From JALOAT01 sp041677345 (GTDB taxonomy: Bacteria; Pseudomonadota; Gammaproteobacteria; Thiohalomonadales; Thiohalomonadaceae), in the NCBI GenBank assembly GCA_041677345.1, contig JBAYQE010000082.1:1-11848 (forward strand): 11,848 nt of DNA. Reading direction: 5' to 3'. A model generated the notes under the pieces. It was given only the letters and a program-made list of their open reading frames with translations, was not told the origin of the DNA and searched no databases. Of the stretch, positions 6,365 through 11,848 are shown piece by piece; the first letter of the stretch is position 1, and each line of letters starts with the position of its first letter. A program made the translations under genes and the position numbers.

Positions 6365-7461
6365 TGCACCAACCCCAATTTGCGCGCGCGGGCGCGCAGC
6401 GCGAAGGCAAGCACCAACAATACGGTGCTGAGCGCGGCCACCTGGGTCCACAGCACGAAGGGTGCAAGCCCCTTGAGGAAGACGGCCTTCGAGAGTTCCA
6501 CGTAATAACGCGCGGGCACGATATAGCTGAAGTACTGCAGGGCCAGCGGCATGTTTTCGATGGCGAAAACGAAGCCGGAGAGCAGGAAGGCAGGCAGGAA
6601 CGTACTGATGAGTGCGAGCTGGCTTGCGATCACCTGCTGGCCTGCGCTTACGGAGATGAGCGCGCCCTGCAGCATGACCACCAGCAGGAATAGGGCCGAT
6701 ACCACCACCAGGCCGAGCAGCGGCCCGCGCAGGGGTACGTCGAACAGATATACGGCGGCGATCAGGGCGATGAGCAGGTCCAGCATGCCTATGACGAAGT
6801 AAGGCGTGAGTTTTCCCAGCAGGAATTCACCGCGGGTGAGCGGCGTGGTGCGCAGCATGACCAGGTTCCCGAGTTCCATCTCGCGCGCCACGGTGAGTGA
6901 GGTCATGAGCGCGCCGATCACGGCCATGACGATGGCGATGACGCCCGGGATGATGGCCACGTGGCTCTCACGGGTTTCGTTGAACCACACCCGATCCTCG
7001 ATACGCACCGGTGGTGTGGCACGCTCGCGTGCCAGGGCGTCGAGCAGGGCGCGGGCGTAGTTGCGCACCAGGCGTGCGCTGTTGGCATCGACACCATCGA
7101 GGATGAGTTGCAGGTGCGCATCGCCGCGAGCCGATGCATCGGCGAAATCTGCGGGAATCACCAGTGCACCCCACACCTCGCCCGCCTGCACGCTTGCGCG
7201 CAATTCCTCGCGGCTCACGAACACATGCGTCACGCTGAAGCCGCGGCTGGCATCGAAGCGCGCCACCAACTGCCGCGTCTCACCGTCCAGTTGTTCCGGT
7301 AGTATCCCGATGGGTGCCTCGGTTACGTCCAGACGAATGGCATAGCCGAACAGGAACAACAGCATGGCCGGCATGAGCAGCATCAACGCCAGGCTGCGCC
7401 TGTCACGCAGCAGATGCCACCACTCCTTCCGTGCCATCGCCCGCACGTGCTGCCAGTTCAT
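6361..7461 (-). CDS. ABC-2 type exporter permease 1 (YbhS/YbhR-like)
   Basis: A 366-residue homologue of permease 2 with the same plan. The N-terminus is MARKEWWHLLRDRR. A first membrane helix lies near residues 24-42, and a periplasmic domain runs to about 170 (RVWFNETRESHVAIIPG). Five more hydrophobic segments follow the motif AREMELGNLVMLRTTPL. I place the start at ATG 7461; a second in-frame ATG at 7437 (MARKEWW) is possible, and neither has a strong Shine-Dalgarno. The reading frame stays open upstream to 7548, but that extension is made of repeat sequence and is probably not translated. Its 5' end is the only one in the operon not overlapping the previous gene. The left arm of the 32-bp inverted repeat ends 15 bp upstream of the start codon, so translation may depend on that structure. 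Confidence 0.92.
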   Translation of the reverse strand: MNWQHVRAMARKEWWHLLRDRRSLALMLLMPAMLLFLFGYAIRLDVTEAPIGILPEQLDGETRQLVARFDASRGFSVTHVFVSREELRASVQAGEVWGALVIPADFADASARGDAHLQLILDGVDANSARLVRNYARALLDALARERATPPVRIEDRVWFNETRESHVAIIPGVIAIVMAVIGALMTSLTVAREMELGNLVMLRTTPLTRGEFLLGKLTPYFVIGMLDLLIALIAAVYLFDVPLRGPLLGLVVVSALFLLVVMLQGALISVSAGQQVIASQLALISTFLPAFLLSGFVFAIENMPLALQYFSYIVPARYYVELSKAVFLKGLAPFVLWTQVAALSTVLLVLAFALRARARKLGLVQ

Positions 7462-7476
7462 GGGATTGTCAGAGAT

Positions 7477-7508
7477 AAGTCCGCAAATGAACGCCAATGA
7501 ACGCAAAT
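7477..7508 (+). repeat. left arm of a 32-bp perfect inverted repeat
   Basis: The arm contains near-identical 10-bp units in tandem (cgcaaatgaa, cgccaatgaa, cgcaaat). Its exact reverse complement is at 7682-7713, 173 bp away. It lies 15 bp upstream of the permease 1 start codon. The 10-bp period is about one helical turn. Confidence 0.9.
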
Positions 7509-7681
7509 CGCGCACGGGGCGCCCCGCGGTTTGCGTTACCCCATGCACGTTGTAGGAGCGGCCTCAGGCCGCGATGAACTACTAACAGTCGTGGGCTGAG
7601 CTCGCTCTTCCGGAACTGCCGACAAGGCTGGCACCGGCGTCGCGCTGGCGCCAACCGTTTCGTGCCCTGTTGTGAATATTC
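7509..7681. other. non-coding insert between the inverted-repeat arms
   Basis: This 173-bp segment carries a GC palindrome (cggggcgccccg, 7515-7526), a REP-like hairpin (7550-7578) and a GC-rich remainder with no convincing ORF. It separates two genes of an operon whose other junctions are 4-bp overlaps, so it looks acquired. No transposase or target-site duplication is evident. Confidence 0.6.
7550..7578 (+). repeat. REP-like element 3
   Basis: It begins ttgtaggagcgg and contains gcggcct-c-aggccgc (7558-7572), a perfect 7-bp stem with a one-base centre, then gatgaa. The head tgtaggagcggcc is shared with the minus-strand element at 4521-4546. It is located inside the inverted-repeat insert in the ABC operon. 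Confidence 0.75.
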
Positions 7682-8657
7682 ATTTGCGTTCATTGGCGTT
7701 CATTTGCGGACTTTTTTCCATGGCGGCACTTTCGAGCACCGCGACGAAGAGGTCTTCGAGGTCGGGGCGAACCGGATTGGCGGAGTCGACATGCAGGCCA
7801 CGGTCTTTGGCCAGGTGTGTGAGTTCGTCAAGGGCGGCGGCAGGGACTGTGCCGGCGGCGAGGCGCAGGCGCAGGCGACCGGCGTGGGGAATGGCCTCGC
7901 GTACGGCGGGATGGCCGGTGAGTTGGGCAGCCAGGGCGCGCACGTCGCGGCCGGCCAGTTCCACCATCGGCGTCGACAAGGGACGCGCCAGCAGGTCTTC
8001 GGGTGTGCCTGCGGCGATGATGCGCCCGGCGTGCATGAGCGCGAGCCGGTCGCAGAATGCGGTTTCGTCCATGTAGTGAGTGGTGACGAGGATGCCGATG
8101 CCTTGGTCCGCCAGGTCGTAGATCAATTCCCAGAAGTGCTGACGTGCCGCTGGATCGACGCCGCTGGTGGGTTCGTCGAGGAACAACATCTCGGGACGAT
8201 GCAGCAGTGCGGCGGCGAGGGACATGCGACGTTGGTAGCCGAGCGGCAGGGCGCTGCTTTGACGCGCGCGCAAAGGCGACAGCTCCAAATACTCCATGAC
8301 TTCGCGTACGCGCTCGCGTGCGGCACGCGGTGCGAGCCCGTACAGGCCCGCCTGCAAGGATAGGTTTTCCTCCACCGACAGCTCGGCGTAAAGCGCGAAG
8401 CCCTGCGCCACATAGCCGAGGCGCGCACGGGCGCTGCGAGGATGGCGTACCGTATCCACCCCGGCCACGGTGATGTGGCCTTCACTCACGGGCAGGAGCC
8501 CGCACAGCATGCGTATGGCGGTGGTCTTGCCGGCACCGTTGGCGCCCAACAACCCGAACACCTCGCCGCGCGCCACATGCATGTCGATGTGATCCACCGC
8601 CGTGAAGCGACCGAAACGGCGCGTGAGACCGGTGGCCTCGACCACGGTTGTGTTCAT
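7680..8657 (-). CDS. ABC exporter ATPase 2 (second half of a YbhF-type pair)
   Basis: A 325-residue nucleotide-binding subunit. Walker A is GANGAGKTT (38-46), the Q-loop is Gln85, the Walker B is MLFLDE (157-162), the D-loop is SGVD, and the switch His is His194 in TTHYMDE. The signature is LPLGY (137-141) rather than LSGG, a change I associate with the second domain of YbhF/RbbA-type double ATPases. A C-terminal accessory region (about 225-313) follows. The ATG at 8657 overlaps the ATPase 1 stop as ATGA. The final ten residues (SPQMNANERK) and part of the stop codon are encoded by the right arm of the 32-bp inverted repeat, so the native C-terminus was probably replaced or extended. It is expected to pair with ATPase 1 and energise the two permeases. 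Confidence 0.94.
   Translation of the reverse strand: MNTTVVEATGLTRRFGRFTAVDHIDMHVARGEVFGLLGANGAGKTTAIRMLCGLLPVSEGHITVAGVDTVRHPRSARARLGYVAQGFALYAELSVEENLSLQAGLYGLAPRAARERVREVMEYLELSPLRARQSSALPLGYQRRMSLAAALLHRPEMLFLDEPTSGVDPAARQHFWELIYDLADQGIGILVTTHYMDETAFCDRLALMHAGRIIAAGTPEDLLARPLSTPMVELAGRDVRALAAQLTGHPAVREAIPHAGRLRLRLAAGTVPAAALDELTHLAKDRGLHVDSANPVRPDLEDLFVAVLESAAMEKSPQMNANERK
7682..7713 (-). repeat. right arm of a 32-bp perfect inverted repeat
   Basis: This is the exact reverse complement of 7477-7508. It overlaps the 3' end of the ATPase 2 gene and encodes its last ten residues. In the operon mRNA the two arms could pair into a 32-bp stem enclosing a 173-nt loop. Confidence 0.9.
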
Positions 8658-9574
8658 GTCGCAGGCACTTGGGTGAGATCGCGCAGGTTGACATCGTGCA
8701 GGGTGGGGCGCGCCGCCGTGGCGGTGAGGCCCGGATCGAGCTGTGCCAGTTCTGCGGTGAAGGCGGCCGGCGTCACCCCGGGTGCCAGCCAAACGTGCAG
8801 GCGCGTGCCCACGGGGAAGGCGAAGGACACGCCCGGCAGGGCGCGTACCGCACGCCGCAGGTGACGGGCGCGCGGGCCGCTCACGGCCATCAAGCGCATG
8901 TCGCCCGCGTGTGCGAGGGCCTCGGGCGTGCCCTGGCGGAACATGCGCCCCTCGCGCAGCACGACCACGCGATCGCAGCGTTCGGCCTCGTCCATGTTGG
9001 CGGTGGCGTAAAGGATGGCCACGCCTTCCGCGCGTACCTGCTCGAGCAATTGCCAGAAGGCACGCCGTGCCAGCGGGTCCACGCCGGTGGTGGGCTCGTC
9101 CAGGAACATGGCACGTGGTGAACTCACCAAGGCGCAGGCGAGGGCGAGCTTTTGCATCATGCCGCCGGAGAGCTGGCCGGCGCGGCGCGCCTCGAAGTCC
9201 GTGAGGCCCGTACGGGCGAGCAGATCACGGATGCGCGGCAGGGCCTCGTGTGCAGGCAGGCCGTGCAGGTCGGCGAAGAAGCGCAGGTTCTCCAGCACCG
9301 AGAGGTCGGGGTACAGGCCGAAACGCTGGGGCATGTAGGCGATACGCGCGCGCAGGCCGAGATCGCCGGGCGTACCGCCCAGCACCTGCACGGTGCCGCG
9401 CGCCGGCGGCAACTGGCCCACTCCGATGCGCAGCAGGGTGCTCTTGCCGGCGCCGTCGGGTCCCACCAGGCCCACGATCTCGCCGGCGTGCACCTCCAGG
9501 CTCACGGCCGTGAGCACCGATACTTCGCCGTAGGCAAAGCCGAGGTCGTGCATGCGGATCAGGGGATCGCTCAC
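8654..9574 (-). CDS. ABC exporter ATPase 1 (first half of a YbhF-type pair)
   Basis: A 306-residue nucleotide-binding subunit. Walker A is GPDGAGKST (38-46), the Q-loop is Gln83, the signature is LSGGM (135-139), Walker B is MFLDE (156-160), followed by TTGVDP. At the switch position the usual His is Ala192 (YATANMDEAE), so its own ATP site is probably degenerate. A C-terminal extension (about 220-306) resembles that of ATPase 2. The start is taken as GTG 9574, whose GTGA overlaps the stop of the adaptor gene. ATG 9553 is an alternative, but it would cut into the first strand. The frame is open far upstream only because it runs out of phase through the adaptor gene. In E. coli YbhF the two domains are one polypeptide; here they are separate and coupled by an ATGA overlap. 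Confidence 0.93.
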   Translation of the reverse strand: MSDPLIRMHDLGFAYGEVSVLTAVSLEVHAGEIVGLVGPDGAGKSTLLRIGVGQLPPARGTVQVLGGTPGDLGLRARIAYMPQRFGLYPDLSVLENLRFFADLHGLPAHEALPRIRDLLARTGLTDFEARRAGQLSGGMMQKLALACALVSSPRAMFLDEPTTGVDPLARRAFWQLLEQVRAEGVAILYATANMDEAERCDRVVVLREGRMFRQGTPEALAHAGDMRLMAVSGPRARHLRRAVRALPGVSFAFPVGTRLHVWLAPGVTPAAFTAELAQLDPGLTATAARPTLHDVNLRDLTQVPAT

Positions 9575-10548
9575 GGGGCGGGTTCCAGGTACACGTCGGC
9601 GGGCATGCCGCGCTTGAGCCGGCCGCCGGCGCCGGTCACGTCCACGGTGACGCGGTACACCAGGTCGGTGCGCAGTTCCTGGGTCTCCACGGTGCGGGGT
9701 GTGAATTCGGCTTCGGGGGAGATGAAGCTGAGGCGGCCCTGAAATTCCGTGTCGGGGAGGCCGTCCACGCGCACCTGGGCCGGCTGGCCGAGCTGCACGC
9801 GGGCGAGCCAGGGTTCCGGCAGGAAGGCGCGTACCCAGGGCGTGTCCAGCGCGGCCACCCGCAGCACGGGTTGGCCCGCCTGCACCACCTCGCCGATCTC
9901 GGCGAGGCGCACGCTCACCACACCGGACACCGGTGCCACCAGACGCGTATCGTCCAACTGCTGCCGGGCCAGCGAGGCGGCGGCGAGCCGCGCCTGCCAT
10001 TCCGCCTCGGCGCGGGCGATGTCTTCGGCGCGCGGGCCTTCGCGCAGCAGGGCGAGACGTTCATCGGCCTCGGCCAGTTGCGCCTCGGCCACCTGTCGTG
10101 TCAGCCGCGCCTGCTCCAGGGCCTGCTGTGAGGCCAGGTCGCGCGCGGCGATGTCGGTGATGCGTTTCTCCTCGGCGCGGGCGAAGGACAGCCGCTGTTG
10201 CGCGCTTCGGCGCGCCGCCTCGGCGGCGCGCAGTTCCTGCGCCCGCGTGCCGGCACGCAATGCGGCCAACTGGGCCTCCGCGGCAGCGGCTTCGGCATTG
10301 GCGCGCTCCAGTGCCAGGCGGTAGGGTTCGGCATCGAGGTTGGCGACGATCGCGCCCTGTTCCACGCGCTGGCCTTCATCCACCGTACGTGCCACGATAC
10401 GCCCGTTGACACGGAACGCGAGGTCCACCTCTCGCACCTCCACCGTGCCCGACAGGCGCAGCGTGCCGTCCGCAGTATGGTCGCCGGTACAGGCCGCCAG
10501 GGCGAGGGAAGAGAGCAACAACAGACCGATGTGGCGCACGGATTCCAT
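9571..10548 (-). CDS. HlyD-type periplasmic adaptor lipoprotein (YbhG-like)
   Basis: A 325-residue membrane-fusion (adaptor) protein, the first gene of the exporter operon. A lipoprotein signal ends in LALAAC (Cys20), so it is probably anchored by lipid. The first lipoyl half-motif is around 48-76 (NGRIVARTVDEGQRVEQGAIV). A long Ala/Glu/Arg-rich coiled-coil hairpin spans about 80-198, including LLREGPRAEDI, a phrase typical of YbhG relatives. The second lipoyl half is around 202-232 (APVSGVVSVRLAEIGEVVQAG), and a beta-barrel region runs to GMPADVYLEP at the end. It should link the inner-membrane permeases to an outer-membrane channel such as TolC; no outer-membrane factor gene is in the window. 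The ATG has a weak Shine-Dalgarno. The promoter must lie in 10549-10675. Confidence 0.94.
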   Translation of the reverse strand: MESVRHIGLLLLSSLALAACTGDHTADGTLRLSGTVEVREVDLAFRVNGRIVARTVDEGQRVEQGAIVANLDAEPYRLALERANAEAAAAEAQLAALRAGTRAQELRAAEAARRSAQQRLSFARAEEKRITDIAARDLASQQALEQARLTRQVAEAQLAEADERLALLREGPRAEDIARAEAEWQARLAAASLARQQLDDTRLVAPVSGVVSVRLAEIGEVVQAGQPVLRVAALDTPWVRAFLPEPWLARVQLGQPAQVRVDGLPDTEFQGRLSFISPEAEFTPRTVETQELRTDLVYRVTVDVTGAGGRLKRGMPADVYLEPAP

Positions 10549-10675
10549 TTCCCGGTGTCAGTTTTTGTGCCCAAGCATGCACGAAAACGCGAGCGCAGTC
10601 CCAATGGATCTGTGCGGCGGCGGACGTTTCAGCGCGTGCCACACTTTAAAAAAACAGGCTAGGCGAGGTGCGGCC
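10549..10675. promoter_or_regulatory. divergent promoter region, ABC exporter and Slp genes
   Basis: A 127-bp gap between divergent start codons. The Slp side has a ribosome-binding site GAGGTG at 10665-10670, and an AT-rich run (tttaaaaaaac) near 10646-10656 that may be part of a promoter. I could not identify a convincing -35/-10 pair in either direction, nor a clear operator. Confidence 0.4.
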
Positions 10676-11209
10676 ATGAAAAAGGCGTGGCTGTTGCTTG
10701 TAGTGCTGTTTGCCGGTTGCGCCACCGGCCCCCGTCCGGTGGGGGACGAGATTGCCGGCAGCCCATCGGTGTCGGAGGCCGTTGTCGAGCCGCAAGCGGT
10801 GCTGAATGCCCGGGTGCGCTGGGGCGGCATCATCGCCCGGGTGGAAAACCGTGCGGACGCCTCCCTCATCGAGGTCATTGGCAAGGACCTGGAAGAGAGC
10901 GGCCGGCCCGCACAGGGTACCCCCAGCCGCGGACGCTTCCTGGCGCGCATCAAGGGTTTCGCCGACCCGGCCGATTTCGAGCGGGGCAAGGAGATCAGCG
11001 TGCTTGGGGTGGTGGCAGGCAGCGAGACCCGCGCGATCGGTGACTTCGAGTACCGTTATCCGGTGGTGGAGGTGGAGCGGGTGCACCTGTGGGCGCCGCG
11101 ACCGGTGCGCCGTGACCCCGTGTATCCGTACTACTACGACCCGTGGGCACCGTTCCACCCCTGGCCCTACTACCGACCATACGGCCCGAGGTGGCCCTAC
11201 TATTGGTGA
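10676..11209 (+). CDS. Slp-family outer-membrane lipoprotein 1
   Basis: A 177-residue lipoprotein with a signal ending in FAGC (Cys15). The Slp domain spans about residues 40-142: VRWGGIIARVENR, then ADASLIEVIGKDLEESGRP, GRFLARIKGF, a D..DFERGKEISVLGVVAG block, and IGDFEYRYPVVEVERVHLW. The C-terminal ~33 residues are extremely rich in Tyr, Pro and Trp (for example YPYYYDPW), a low-complexity aromatic tail. The E. coli relative Slp is a starvation-inducible outer-membrane lipoprotein of unclear function. The start at ATG 10676 follows GAGGTG; the frame is open much further upstream, but only through the antisense of the adaptor gene. A second Slp paralogue follows 23 bp later, so the two are probably one operon. 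Confidence 0.93.
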   Translation: MKKAWLLLVVLFAGCATGPRPVGDEIAGSPSVSEAVVEPQAVLNARVRWGGIIARVENRADASLIEVIGKDLEESGRPAQGTPSRGRFLARIKGFADPADFERGKEISVLGVVAGSETRAIGDFEYRYPVVEVERVHLWAPRPVRRDPVYPYYYDPWAPFHPWPYYRPYGPRWPYYW

Positions 11210-11232
11210 GTGGTTACAGGTAAGGAGATGGC

Positions 11233-11733
11233 ATGAACGCCGTACGCGTGTTGTTGTGTGGTGTCGCGGCCTTGCTGGTGGGCTGTGCAGGCACCGGGCC
11301 TGAGTTCAAGACCGAGGGCGTGGCCACCGGCCTCACGCCGCGCGAGGCGTCCACGCGGGCGGCCGACATCGCCGGGACGCGGGTGTTGTGGGGTGGGGTG
11401 ATCGTCAACAGCACCAACCTGGAAAACGCCACGCAATTGGAGGTGCTCGGCTATCCGCTGGATGACAGTCAGGAACCGCAGACCGATGCGGGTCCGGCGG
11501 GTCGTTTCCTGGTGATCGAACCCGGCTATCTGGAAACCGCCGACTACGCGCAGGGCCGGCGTATCACCGTGGTGGGCCCCGTCACCGGCACGCGCCAGGG
11601 CAAGATCGGCGAATCCGCCTACACCTACCCCGTGGTCGACCCCGACCGCATCCATCTCTGGCCCCGCGCCTCGACCCAGCGCTACACCGAACCGCGCTTC
11701 CACTTCGGCGTCGGCGTCATCTTTGGGCGGTGA
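11233..11733 (+). CDS. Slp-family outer-membrane lipoprotein 2
   Basis: A 166-residue paralogue of the preceding gene, with a signal ending in LVGC (Cys18). Its Slp domain spans about 48-145: VLWGGVIVNSTNLENATQLE, then VLGYPLDDSQEP, GRFLVIEPGYLETADYAQG, RRITVVGPVTGT and IGESAYTYPVVDPDRIHLW. It lacks the Tyr/Pro/Trp-rich tail of its neighbour and ends in a short amphipathic piece (RFHFGVGVIFGR). The start is supported by AAGGAG 5 bp before the ATG. It lies 23 bp downstream of the first Slp gene on the same strand. The two are similar in pattern but diverged, so this is an old tandem duplication rather than a recent one. No terminator is evident downstream. Confidence 0.93.
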   Translation: MNAVRVLLCGVAALLVGCAGTGPEFKTEGVATGLTPREASTRAADIAGTRVLWGGVIVNSTNLENATQLEVLGYPLDDSQEPQTDAGPAGRFLVIEPGYLETADYAQGRRITVVGPVTGTRQGKIGESAYTYPVVDPDRIHLWPRASTQRYTEPRFHFGVGVIFGR

Positions 11734-11771
11734 GGAGAAAAGCATCAACACGGGGAAGATAAAGGACCCGT

Positions 11772-11803
11772 CGTAGGTCGCGTTGGCGCACAGGGTACGT
11801 GAC
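11772..11803 (+). repeat. palindromic repeat, family 'cgtaggtcacgttg', copy B
   Basis: It begins cgtaggtcgcgttggc and ends tacgtgac. The inner arms gtcgcgt and acgtgac pair with one G-T wobble. It lies just downstream of the Slp pair and faces copy C. Confidence 0.65.
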
Positions 11804-11820
11804 GTGCGCGGCTCGAACAT

Positions 11821-11848
11821 GTCACGTAGCTTCGCAACGTGACCTACG
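11821..11848 (-). repeat. palindromic repeat, family 'cgtaggtcacgttg', copy C, reaching the window edge
   Basis: On the minus strand it reads cgtaggtcacgttgcgaagc then tacgtgac, the same head and tail as copies A and B. It is inverted relative to copy B (13 of 14 outer bases and 8 of 8 inner bases match), so B and C together can form a larger hairpin. It may continue beyond the window. Confidence 0.65.

Noticed and set aside
7477..7508. CRISPR-like short repeats
   Set aside because: The 10-bp units are directly adjacent without spacers and the second arm is inverted, which is not a CRISPR layout.
7477..7713. Insertion sequence with terminal inverted repeats
   Set aside because: The arms are perfect, but the inside is only 173 bp with no transposase and no clear target duplication, so only a non-autonomous element can be suggested.
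8654..8657. Frameshift breaking a fused YbhF gene
   Set aside because: The ATGA overlap gives a clean stop and restart in front of a complete second N-terminus, a normal coupled junction rather than a damaged gene.
9575..10000. N-terminal extension of ATPase 1
   Set aside because: It is an out-of-phase reading of the adaptor gene. The GTG at 9574 overlaps the adaptor stop and starts directly before the ATPase domain.
10340..10675. N-terminal extension of Slp lipoprotein 1
   Set aside because: The extension is antisense to the adaptor gene and would bury the lipoprotein signal; ATG 10676 has a good ribosome-binding site and signal peptide.

Overview
High-GC proteobacterial DNA. The gene content suggests a gammaproteobacterium: tandem Slp-type outer-membrane lipoproteins, a PA2779-type protein, a YbhGFSR-like exporter, and REP-like intergenic hairpins with a 'tgtaggagcgg' head. 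This is inferred from gene content only; there is no rRNA or other phylogenetic marker, and the species is unknown. The window reads as ordinary chromosome with several kinds of small interspersed repeat. I see no transposase, phage gene, tRNA or CRISPR array.

Layout. (1) 108-2047, minus strand: two adjacent genes for ferritin-like, probably di-iron helical-bundle proteins, 11 bp apart, each with a strong Shine-Dalgarno. (2) 2048-2335: divergent intergenic region with one copy of a 'cgtaggtcacgttg' palindromic repeat. (3) 2336-4486, plus strand: a DUF72/YecE protein, a small cupin, a DUF5335-like protein and an alpha/beta hydrolase whose nucleophile position holds Asp instead of Ser; the last two overlap. 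(4) 4487-4643: convergent intergenic region with two REP-like elements. (5) 4644-5075, minus: a PA2779-family exported protein with a C-terminal membrane segment. (6) 5282-10548, minus: a five-gene ABC exporter operon in transcription order adaptor lipoprotein, ATPase 1, ATPase 2, permease 1, permease 2, ending in a probable intrinsic terminator at 5189-5222. (7) 10549-10675: divergent promoter region. (8) 10676-11733, plus: two tandem Slp-family lipoproteins. (9) 11734-11848: two more copies of the palindromic repeat, facing each other.

How the genes work together. The exporter has the gene order of E. coli ybhG-ybhF-ybhS-ybhR, but the double ATPase is encoded as two separate genes. The two ATPases have complementary defects: NBD1 lacks the switch histidine, and NBD2 has LPLG in place of LSGG. 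Both defects would fall in the same composite ATP site, predicting one active and one degenerate site. Three of the four gene junctions are 4-bp stop/start overlaps. The fourth, between ATPase 2 and permease 1, has been opened by about 220 bp carrying a perfect 32-bp inverted repeat around a REP-like hairpin. The repeat also supplies the last ten codons of ATPase 2. I regard this as the most unusual structure in the window. The ferritin-like pair and the Asp-nucleophile hydrolase are the next most interesting items.
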